Source: Anaerolineae bacterium
GTDB taxonomy: Bacteria; Chloroflexota; Anaerolineae; B4-G1
Reading direction: 5' to 3'
DNA length: 12,662 nucleotides
Assembly: GCA_030620125.1 (NCBI GenBank)
Contig: JAUXFI010000034.1
Location: 1-12,662, forward strand
Shown here: piece by piece, positions 7,901-12,662 of the stretch
How the letters are laid out: each line of letters opens with the position of its first letter
Position numbering within the stretch: the stretch's first letter is position 1
The notes under the pieces: model-generated
Seen by the model: only the letters and a program-made list of their open reading frames with translations
The model's database searches: none
What the model was told of the DNA's origin: nothing
Program-made: the position numbers and the translations under genes

Positions 7901-9638
7901 AACTGATGAGGAGTGTAGGCGCCAACTGCAAGCCTATCTGCTCGCGTCCGAAGGAGTGGATACCCCGGAACGTCTCTTGTCTATCTGGGAGAAGGAACCC
8001 GAGCCAGGCGTTCAGGAAACAGGGTTCTCAACCGAGATTGTTATTGGCCCTTCGGGTGTCGATTACCCAGCCAGTGAAGACACAGAGCAAAGCGATGACG
8101 TCTTGATCGGTCTTGCTCTGGACGTTGCTCATAGAAATGCTGATCAAGCGCTTGTGGTCCTTCATGCTGTACTTGATCACAACCGTCAGATTCGTGGGTT
8201 GGCACAGATGGCCCGCCTTCTGAGCGGGCGGATTGGAATGACTGACCTTGACGATGAAGGTCAAGCCAGCCGTCTTCGGCACAGGAATTCTCTGATAGAC
8301 GATGTGTCTGTGGCCTGCGGACAACTGGTCAAACACGATGTTCAATTGGCATCAAGAATCGTGGAGGCTATACCGGATAGAAGTGAGCAATCTAGAGCCT
8401 ATGCAGCAATGGCCCTCTCTCTGAGAGATAGAGACTTCGACCAAGCTCAACTGTTCTTGGAGAGGGCCTTGGCTGTTGGTCAGGCACGACCTGAGTCTGC
8501 TCTGAGAACTATGGCCTACCTTGAACTTGACAGATGTATTCCGGAAGAGAGTCAAGAGGTTGATCTTGTTAAGAAGGCGCTTTCATCCCTTCCAGTGGAT
8601 AGCATCCCCGCCGCTGTTCCCGAAGTAACCAGACACATTGTGACGCATCTGGCTGCTAAGGGCAAGGAGGAAGTTGCTCTGGATATCGCGGAGAGGATGC
8701 CCGCTACTCATACACTTTTGGATATTCCTGACAAGATGAGAGCCCTGCTTGGAATCGCCGAGCACGCCATTGAACGTAAAAAACCGAGCGTTGGGAAGGA
8801 AGCCTTGGATGCGGCTCTCGACATCTTGCGGCTATCTTCTTATGAAGCCCCTTTGCTTCCCAGGTTGGCTTCACTCATGCACCACTACGATCCCGCACTG
8901 GCAGAGCAGTTGTTTGACAACGCCGTTGAGATTGCAATGAGTCGGCAGATGTATGGACCATCACGTTTCCAGATTCTTGGCGGTGTAGCACGCTTCCGGG
9001 CGGCCTTCAATGTTCAAGCTGCCCTTGACGCTGCGAGAAAGATCTCGGATCCATCAATAAGGGCAAATGCGTTGATGTCCGCTGTGACTCGAGGTAACAT
9101 ACCAGTTGAAAAGAAGCCAGAGGTTATAGCAGAGGTGCAAGCACTTCTGGCAAGTGACTCCGGTGATGCTATTGCAAAAGGGCGCGCGCTGCTGAAGCTG
9201 GTGGACACTGGAGCGCCTGAGCGGTTGAATCCTCGTGACTTGCTATGGAATGTGGCGCAAACGGCGAGACTCGCGCAGCCAGCGGATTGGTTCAAGCGAA
9301 TAGGTCTCTTGACTGAGATATACCACCTGTTCGAGGATCTGGGCGATCAGAAGGCTGCTGAAAGAATCCTATCCGAGGCTCTAGACACTGCACGAAACGA
9401 TCCGTTTAATCGAGCCGTGTGTACGGCTCAGGTAGCGCGGCTATATCTCAGCCGCGATCGCTCTAGGGCGATTCTCATTCTGTATGAGATTCTTAGAAGG
9501 GCCCGTCTGGAAGGGTATGACGCAGTATGGACGGCAATCACAGCTATCATTTCCGTTATGTGCAAAGTCGGTGGAAACACGTTGGCACAGCATGTTTATG
9601 AAGAACTCAACATTGCTGAGGAGTTCCTATCAGATTGA
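4980..9638 (+). CDS. Giant STAND/NACHT-like NTPase with divergent solenoid tail (type 2)
   Basis: Encodes 1552 aa from ATG 4980. The GTG one codon earlier is less likely because the two relic copies begin at the equivalent ATG. N-terminal 'DFVGREWL' (21-28) is followed by Walker A GGPGVGKT (48-55), 'YFIRRDSRDLLRP' (71-83), Walker B VRIVVLVDALDEL (197-209) and 'FVISSRP' (234-240). A winged-helix-like region follows, then 'YRIYHTSFAEYLLD' and the 'LPGLQEPEK' block shared with the upstream gene. The remaining ~1050 residues are degenerate helical repeats, interrupted at about 1005-1041 by an acidic linker rich in E, D, S, P and G. The gene lies 32 nt after the upstream STAND gene, so the two are probably co-transcribed. 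The coding DNA is about 65% GC before base ~6480 and about 50% after it (local samples). It is a probable cytoplasmic sensor ATPase with no visible effector domain; its ligand is unknown. Confidence 0.9.
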   Translation: MTNVRIKLTEFSDLITRYTADFVGREWLAKQVNALLDDPGCRFVVLTGGPGVGKTAFLAHLAATHPQWPRYFIRRDSRDLLRPGDANTFLLTIGGQLATLYPHLFHPENLEVVVRQRIGSVAAGGEATAVRIDELRASPFYSVALRVEQEIQWVAGKATAVEISRLVSDARLLQMQDLQYLGLLDPARLLAQTDPEVRIVVLVDALDELRYSPAEPDILRVLRALPEVPSNLRFVISSRPEAFLGRLLSRSDAHELLLDVAGVENQADLRAYTEGALACDGLEPALAEEGLSPEAFVEGLLDKAAGNFLYLKSVLGGIQEALVDPAKRDRLRRLLRVEELPDGLGALYGYFLASIVDWVKRSGFGDAAWRRYLSPFLGVLAVAQEPLSEGQLIGFTELEPEDIRDLLRELSQFVETVDGGQAVYRIYHTSFAEYLLDSERNRHYWIDGQKAHRRSADYYLNAWAGLEAWLPGLQEPEKWELDGGYGLRHVVVHLVQAEGVEDALSIIKPGFREAKRVHLGTDLSFVRDLEVILGYLEERGQADGLPATIRCSLIHSLLTNLMDTLPPEVLSALVWFGESDRALELATLPPDSEEKVARFLAIAQALRQSGADAEIPKRILQEALRTTRSLTRVAEGTQDLLRVRVAKQVAHLDWDWSQRILGEIEHPYIRAQSKMAVAAEVAEDETRAIGLLREVLPTITGSSPLIWDFSIALGKAAQHHLGAIQSLIKSIGDQCLQDLVRREVAKQLLENNACHLALSIAEEIRKPTESMTVLGHIASCLAEENVEEAYRVLEDISPAEKGSRALLDCIGALSPEHAGFALNIANRIVDASERCRALAQTDLLFARAHDIDKAQAILKSVRNIADQLPPSDVSLVFLLATIGETIAEIALVDEGIAREMIAEWQSIKDGQYIANSICRLLLDRDAELTLRLAELITHPYLKGILLARAVFRLTPDDPRVLTLRGHIRELMKVVTDEECRRQLQAYLLASEGVDTPERLLSIWEKEPEPGVQETGFSTEIVIGPSGVDYPASEDTEQSDDVLIGLALDVAHRNADQALVVLHAVLDHNRQIRGLAQMARLLSGRIGMTDLDDEGQASRLRHRNSLIDDVSVACGQLVKHDVQLASRIVEAIPDRSEQSRAYAAMALSLRDRDFDQAQLFLERALAVGQARPESALRTMAYLELDRCIPEESQEVDLVKKALSSLPVDSIPAAVPEVTRHIVTHLAAKGKEEVALDIAERMPATHTLLDIPDKMRALLGIAEHAIERKKPSVGKEALDAALDILRLSSYEAPLLPRLASLMHHYDPALAEQLFDNAVEIAMSRQMYGPSRFQILGGVARFRAAFNVQAALDAARKISDPSIRANALMSAVTRGNIPVEKKPEVIAEVQALLASDSGDAIAKGRALLKLVDTGAPERLNPRDLLWNVAQTARLAQPADWFKRIGLLTEIYHLFEDLGDQKAAERILSEALDTARNDPFNRAVCTAQVARLYLSRDRSRAILILYEILRRARLEGYDAVWTAITAIISVMCKVGGNTLAQHVYEELNIAEEFLSD

Positions 9639-9653
9639 GCCCGCGAATCTTGT

Positions 9654-9723
9654 GCCCAGTCCTAACTGTTTTGGAGGGGAGCATCGAGACCCTTATACCA
9701 TCCAGGACATAGGACACTGGTGA
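9654..9723 (+). pseudogene. Orphan relic of a STAND gene C-terminal end
   Basis: After the stop of the 1552-aa gene, the DNA from 'gcccagtcct' to TGA 9721-9723 lines up with the last codons of the 1510-aa gene (about 4855-4947) and with the tail of the deleted copy at 10016-10109. The final codons read 'TIQDIGHW' where the other copies read 'AIQDVGRWWP'. The middle has lost some 20 bases and the frame is broken upstream. The sequence beyond the stop ('tgaccat' followed by a 'gcaaggttgagg' leader) also matches the spacer after the 1510-aa gene. I read it as the last trace of a type-1 gene that once stood between the 1552-aa gene and the next type-2 start. Confidence 0.65.
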
Positions 9724-9772
9724 CCATAACCGTTCGCTACGTTGATATGGACGGAAGCAAGGTTGAGGTCTA

Positions 9773-10109
9773 ATGACAGACGTCCAAGTCAAACTCACCG
9801 AATTTTCCGACCTCATCACCCGCTACACCGCCGATTTCGTCGGACGGGAGTGGTTGGTGGAGCAGGTGGACGCGCTGCTCGACGACCCCGACTGCTGCTT
9901 CGTCGTCCTTACCGGCGGCCCCGGCGTGGGCAAGACCGCCTTCCTGGCCCACCTGGCCGCCACCCACTCCCAATGGCTCCGCTACTTTATCCGCCGCGAC
10001 AGCCGTGACCTCCTGCGCCCCAGTCCTCGTCATCGCCGCGCTGGGCAGGCCGGAGGCCATGGTGGAAACCTTCCGCGCTATCCAGGATGTGGGCCGCTGG
10101 TGGCCGTGA
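9773..10109 (+). pseudogene. Type-2 STAND gene reduced to its two ends by internal deletion
   Basis: Residues 1-83 from ATG 9773 (MTDVQVKLTEF through GGPGVGKT to 'DSRDLLRP') closely match the intact gene at 4980. At about base 10020 the sequence jumps to a type-1-style C-terminus in another frame (codons from 10020): 'VIAALGRPEAMVETF', then 'AIQDVGRWWP' and TGA 10107-10109. More than four kilobases of expected coding sequence are missing, including Walker B, the winged helix and all repeats. Both flanks carry a 'tgc(gc)ccc'-like word, so a short-homology deletion is plausible. It could be a deletion within one gene or a fusion between the start of one gene and the end of the next. The N-terminal frame runs on to a TGA at 10199-10201 without matching anything. 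Confidence 0.8.
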
Positions 10110-10173
10110 GGGCTTGGATCACTGAAGCGCTGAAGGGGATGAAGGCACTGAATGTGGTGTGCTCACAACCCCG

Positions 10174-10199
10174 CGTTCTTACGTTTCACGTTTTACGTT
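10174..10199 (+). repeat. Short degenerate cgtttYa direct repeats
   Basis: The words cgttctta, cgtttca, cgtttta and cgtt follow each other immediately before the ribosome binding site of the next gene. The tract is too short to assign a function. It may be simple-sequence slippage or part of a dispersed repeat. The rest of 10110-10173 shows no gene, clear promoter or hairpin. Confidence 0.4.
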
Positions 10200-10200
10200 G

Positions 10201-10207
10201 AGGAGGA
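10201..10207 (+). promoter_or_regulatory. Strong ribosome binding site for the URO-D-family gene
   Basis: AGGAGGA lies four bases before ATG 10212 and is the best Shine-Dalgarno match in the window. It decides the start in favour of 10212 over the in-frame ATG at 10152, which has no such site and whose extra 20 codons match nothing in the family. Confidence 0.85.
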
Positions 10208-10211
10208 GCCA

Positions 10212-11381
10212 ATGAACTGTCACGAACGAACCATTGCCGCGCTGAATCTGCAGCAGCCGGACCGAGTACCTGTGTTCTCCTGTACCGAGGAGCAGAACCA
10301 GATCTACGAGATCCTGGGCGAGAAGGGTGGCGCGGTACCGCTCAGTCTCGTCCAGGAAGGTATTACCGGCACACTGTTCAAACTGGCCGCCCCGCTGATC
10401 AACGCCTCGGGCTGGTTCAACCGCGAGATCGAGAAATTCATGGCCAAGAAAGTCGAGGCTGACATCGTGATGGGCTACGACTGCTCCTGGCTGATGTACT
10501 CGGCTATCTTTAGAGTGCGCGACAACCGGCAGGCCACCGACATCTACGGGCGGCTGTACGACTTCGTCGCCGACCCCGACGGAAACCTGGACACGCCCAT
10601 GTACCGTGAGGGGCTGCTGACCACGCCGGAGCGATGGGAGGCCTGGCCCCACCCCGACCCTGACAGATTTCACGAGAGCCTCCGCCGGGTTTTCACCGGC
10701 CTGCAACGTCGCTACGGCGACCGCATCTACCTGATGGGTAGCCTGTGTTGGGGCCTGTGGGAGAACGCTTCGCAGACGATGGGCCTGCCGGGCCTTGCGG
10801 TGGTGCTGCGCCGTGACCCCGGCTTTGTGCGCCGCATGGTCAAGTATTACGAGAGACTCTACCTGGCGGCCGTCCACGCCGGCGCCGACGCAGGGTTGCC
10901 CGGCTTCGTCTATTCCGACGACATGGGCTACAAGAGCGGCCCCCAGACCTCGCCGCGTGTCCTGGATGAGTTCTTCGGCCCCAGCATCCGCCGCATCGCA
11001 GGCGAGGCCCACGAACGCGGTCTCAAAATCATCATCCACTCCTGCGGCAACGTCTACCAGTTGCTCGACCTGTTCGTGGACTGGGGTTTCGACGGCGTGC
11101 ACTCGCTAGAGCCCACGGCCGGCATAGACCTGGCCGAGGTCAAGCGGCGTGTGGGGGACAAGATGTGCGTCTTTGACAACCTGGACATCGCCCACGTGCT
11201 CAGCCACGGCACGCGCCAAGAGGTGGAAGAGGCGGTCGAGTACGCGCTGCGGGTCGCTGCACAGGATGGCGGGTTCATCATGGCGATGACCAACTCTCAC
11301 AACGGTGTCAGAGTCGAAAACACCCGCTGGATGATCGAGTTCACCCATCGCTACGGAACCTACCCGCTGGCGCTGGACTGA
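10212..11381 (+). CDS. URO-D-family (MtaA/MtbA-like) corrinoid methyltransferase
   Basis: Encodes 389 aa of the uroporphyrinogen-decarboxylase superfamily. It opens with 'RTIAALNLQQPDRVPVF' (6-22), the usual family start. The middle holds 'YSDDMGYKSGPQTSP' (234-248), the family's D-D...SP motif, and then 'IIIHSCGN' (273-280), which gives the His-x-Cys pair that binds zinc in MtaA/MtbA methyltransferases. The third zinc cysteine of those enzymes is not obvious: the matching C-terminal region reads 'MTNSHNGVRVEN' (359-370). A corrinoid-binding protein gene follows. This makes methyl transfer to or from a corrinoid, not haem synthesis, the likely role. Substrate and methyl acceptor cannot be read from the sequence. 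The length is normal. It is probably the first gene of a small cytoplasmic methyl-transfer operon now interrupted by a MITE. Confidence 0.85.
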   Translation: MNCHERTIAALNLQQPDRVPVFSCTEEQNQIYEILGEKGGAVPLSLVQEGITGTLFKLAAPLINASGWFNREIEKFMAKKVEADIVMGYDCSWLMYSAIFRVRDNRQATDIYGRLYDFVADPDGNLDTPMYREGLLTTPERWEAWPHPDPDRFHESLRRVFTGLQRRYGDRIYLMGSLCWGLWENASQTMGLPGLAVVLRRDPGFVRRMVKYYERLYLAAVHAGADAGLPGFVYSDDMGYKSGPQTSPRVLDEFFGPSIRRIAGEAHERGLKIIIHSCGNVYQLLDLFVDWGFDGVHSLEPTAGIDLAEVKRRVGDKMCVFDNLDIAHVLSHGTRQEVEEAVEYALRVAAQDGGFIMAMTNSHNGVRVENTRWMIEFTHRYGTYPLALD

Positions 11382-11392
11382 GCATAAGGAGA

Positions 11393-11400
11393 ATGGAGAA
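11393..11400 (+). repeat. Target-site duplication, left copy
   Basis: The 8-mer atggagaa abuts the left terminal inverted repeat of the MITE-like element and is repeated exactly after the right one (11606-11613). An AAGGAG (11386-11391) just before it looks like the original Shine-Dalgarno sequence of the downstream corrinoid gene. Confidence 0.75.
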
Positions 11401-11605
11401 TTCTCTACCGTACAGAACTTCCGTTCTATACTCAGACATAGTGAAAAACACCAGTTTCTTGTACCAGAAGATCAATCTGTGCCTGAAAGTCGTTCAGCAA
11501 CCGACCAAACAGGACGATTACTAGCCTGTCCAGGGTAGCAAACTGTGAAGACAAAGGCTTTTTATCGCATTTGGGTGCAGAACAAACATTCTGTACGGTA
11601 GAGAA
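11401..11605. mobile_element. MITE-like non-autonomous element, 205 bp
   Basis: The ends are perfect 17-bp inverted repeats: ttctctaccgtacagaa at 11401-11417 and its reverse complement at 11589-11605. Pairing continues imperfectly for ten more bases on each side, giving 23 of 27 matches by hand count. Immediately outside lie exact 8-bp direct repeats (11393-11400 and 11606-11613), as expected of a target-site duplication. The interior is visibly more AT-rich than the flanking genes and has no convincing ORF, so movement would need a transposase in trans. Together with a few flanking bases it accounts for the whole 238-nt gap between the two methyl-transfer genes. The parent insertion sequence family is not identifiable here; an 8-bp duplication is shared by several. 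Confidence 0.8.
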
Positions 11606-11613
11606 ATGGAGAA
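11606..11613 (+). repeat. Target-site duplication, right copy, supplying the ribosome binding site
   Basis: Exact copy of 11393-11400. It contains GGAG at 11608-11611, eight bases before ATG 11620. The corrinoid gene therefore probably kept a workable Shine-Dalgarno sequence after the insertion because the duplication regenerated it. Confidence 0.7.
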
Positions 11614-11619
11614 TAGAGA

Positions 11620-12273
11620 ATGAATGTGGAAGAAGCCATTGGGCGTGTGCTGGAGGCAGTGATCGATTTGGACATTGACGGGGTGGCTGCTCGGGTGCGC
11701 GAGACGCTGCAGGCCGGAGCTGAACCGCGAGTCGTGCTGAACGATGGCCTCAGCGCCGGGATGCGAGTAGTGGGCGAGCGCTTCGAGGCCGGCGAATACT
11801 ACCTGACCGAACTCGTATTGGCAGGCGAGGTGATGAAAGAGAGCCTGGCTCCTTTGGAGCCATTATTGAAGGAGACCGACGTCCGTAGCAAGGGCGCCAT
11901 AGTGCTGGCGACCGTCGAGGGAGACATTCATGAGATCGGCAAGAACCTGGTGGGCACGATGCTGCAGGCAGCAGGGTTCGAGATCGTGGACCTGGGGGTG
12001 GATGTCCCGGCAACGCGTATAGTCGAGGCGGTGCGGCATCACGGGGCTGGCGTGGTGGCGCTCTCGGTGCTGCTCACGCCGATGGTGGGTCGACTGCGAA
12101 CGGTAGTCGAGGCGTTCACCGAGGCAGGGACACGCTCCCAGGTAAAGATCGTCGTCGGTGGAGCGTGCACCACCCCACGCCTGGCCGAAGAGATGGGCTG
12201 TGACGCCTACGGCCTGGACGCGGTGGCGGCAGTGCGCATCTGCGGGGGGCTGCTGGAAGAAAACACACGATGA
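11620..12273 (+). CDS. Corrinoid (cobalamin-binding) methyl-carrier protein, MtaC/MtbC-like
   Basis: Encodes 217 aa, the usual size for this family. Residues ~5-85 form the helical cap domain (B12-binding-2), with 'RFEAGEYYLTELVLAGEVM' (54-72). Residues ~91-215 are the Rossmann-type B12 domain. It carries DIHEIG (102-107), the DxHxxG motif whose His104 is expected to coordinate cobalt from below, then 'LSVLLT' (148-153) and the Gly-rich 'VVGGACTT' (178-185), where most relatives have Pro at the Cys position. It shuttles methyl groups between methyltransferases in the cytoplasm. The URO-D-family enzyme upstream is the obvious partner. The substrate-specific methyltransferase and the reductive activase are not in this window. 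The start at 11620 is supported by GGAG eight bases upstream. The stop overlaps the next start by ATGA, which suggests translational coupling. Confidence 0.92.
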   Translation: MNVEEAIGRVLEAVIDLDIDGVAARVRETLQAGAEPRVVLNDGLSAGMRVVGERFEAGEYYLTELVLAGEVMKESLAPLEPLLKETDVRSKGAIVLATVEGDIHEIGKNLVGTMLQAAGFEIVDLGVDVPATRIVEAVRHHGAGVVALSVLLTPMVGRLRTVVEAFTEAGTRSQVKIVVGGACTTPRLAEEMGCDAYGLDAVAAVRICGGLLEENTR

Positions 12274-12662
12274 AGCACTCACGTAGTCGCTTCCCCAAAT
12301 TGCGAGCCGTCGATGCCCGCCCGGTCGTCCAGGGCGGCAGGCCTTCTATCCTGCTGCGCGATCCGCTGCAACTGACCGACGAGACGGTAGTGATTCCACA
12401 GCAATTGGCTCCGGTGTTGGCACTGTGTGACGGGACGCGGGACAACAGCAGTTTGCGCACGGCACTCGCCGTGCGATTCGGACTGCGCATCGGGCCGGGC
12501 GTCCTGGAGCAACTCCTGGCCGCGCTCGACGAGGCGCTGCTGCTGGACAACGACCGCTTCGCCCGGGCGCGAGAACGGGCGCTGGCCGAATACCGCCAGG
12601 CTCCCTTCCGGCCGCCCGTCATGGCCGGGCAGTCGTACCCGGCCGACGCAGACGAACTGCGA
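12270..12662 (+). CDS. amrB: AmmeMemoRadiSam system protein B (MEMO1 family), 5' part
   Basis: The 131 codons from ATG 12270 stay open to the window edge. Residues 113-131 read 'FRPPVMAGQSYPADADELR', the conserved opening of MEMO proteins (usually RPPxVAGxFYP). The metal-site residues lie beyond the window. Before it is an extra domain of about 110 residues, with 'RPVVQGGRPSILLRDPLQL' near the start and 'LLAALDEALLLDNDRF' near the end. A similar extension occurs, from memory, in MEMO proteins of Chloroflexota and some other anaerobes. The biochemical role of bacterial MEMO proteins is not settled. They are generally encoded with AMMECR1-like and radical-SAM partners, which would be expected just downstream. 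The 4-nt overlap with the corrinoid gene places it in the methyl-transfer operon. Confidence 0.85.
   Translation, partial: MKHSRSRFPKLRAVDARPVVQGGRPSILLRDPLQLTDETVVIPQQLAPVLALCDGTRDNSSLRTALAVRFGLRIGPGVLEQLLAALDEALLLDNDRFARARERALAEYRQAPFRPPVMAGQSYPADADELR

Noticed and set aside
10010..10030. Programmed ribosomal frameshift joining the two halves of the relic.
   Set aside because: There is no slippery heptamer or downstream structure, and the joined product would still lack Walker B and the sensor, so a decayed gene explains it better.
9773..10201. A genuine 142-residue protein consisting of a P-loop plus a novel tail.
   Set aside because: The tail after residue 83 is an out-of-frame reading of a conserved STAND C-terminus, so it is a deletion relic and not a designed small protein.
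10152..10211. A 20-codon N-terminal extension of the methyltransferase from ATG 10152.
   Set aside because: There is no ribosome binding site, the residues match nothing in the family, and AGGAGGA directly precedes the internal ATG 10212.
10179..11102. A 307-codon minus-strand open frame.
   Set aside because: It lies antisense to the URO-D-family gene, which has family motifs and a strong ribosome binding site. The reverse product shows no recognisable domain.
11401..11605. The inverted repeats as a rho-independent terminator or riboswitch.
   Set aside because: The arms are 171 bases apart with no following T-run, and the flanking exact 8-bp duplication is the mark of transposition. A cobalamin riboswitch would be attractive before a corrinoid gene, but I could not find its conserved B12 box.

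Overview
The window is one continuous plus-strand run of genes from a GC-rich bacterium. Two things point to Chloroflexota, most likely Anaerolineae: very large STAND NTPases with alpha-solenoid tails, and an AmmeMemoRadiSam protein B that carries an extra N-terminal domain. This assignment is inferred from family resemblance, not demonstrated. No tRNA, rRNA, CRISPR array or transposase gene is visible.

Left and centre (1-10109): a tandem array of STAND/NACHT-type NTPase genes. Two are intact: 415-4947 (called type 1 here, 1510 aa) and 4980-9638 (type 2, 1552 aa). Each has a short N-terminus, a P-loop NTPase module, a winged-helix-like region, a shared 'LPGLQEPEK' block and a long helical-repeat tail. 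Decayed copies surround them: a type-1 start (123-212), a type-2 start broken just after Walker A (209-418), an orphan type-1-style C-terminal end (9654-9723), and a type-2 start joined by an internal deletion to a type-1-style C-terminal end (9773-10109). The order, type 1 then type 2 three times, looks like repeated duplication of a gene pair followed by deletion. By analogy with known STAND proteins these are candidate immune or signalling receptors. No effector domain is visible, so any effector would have to act in trans.

Right (10212-12662): a corrinoid-dependent methyl-transfer cluster. It holds a URO-D-family methyltransferase (10212-11381), a cobalamin-binding corrinoid protein with the DxHxxG motif (11620-12273), and, overlapping it by ATGA, the start of an AmmeMemoRadiSam system protein B gene that runs off the window. 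A 205-bp MITE-like element with 17-bp perfect terminal inverted repeats (11401-11605) sits between the first two. It is flanked by an 8-bp target-site duplication. Removing the element and one duplication restores a 25-nt intergenic gap, so it appears to have inserted into a compact operon.

Main points for a second look: the paired, recombining STAND array; the near-identical internal repeats of the 1510-aa protein; the base-composition break inside the 1552-aa gene; and the undescribed MITE.
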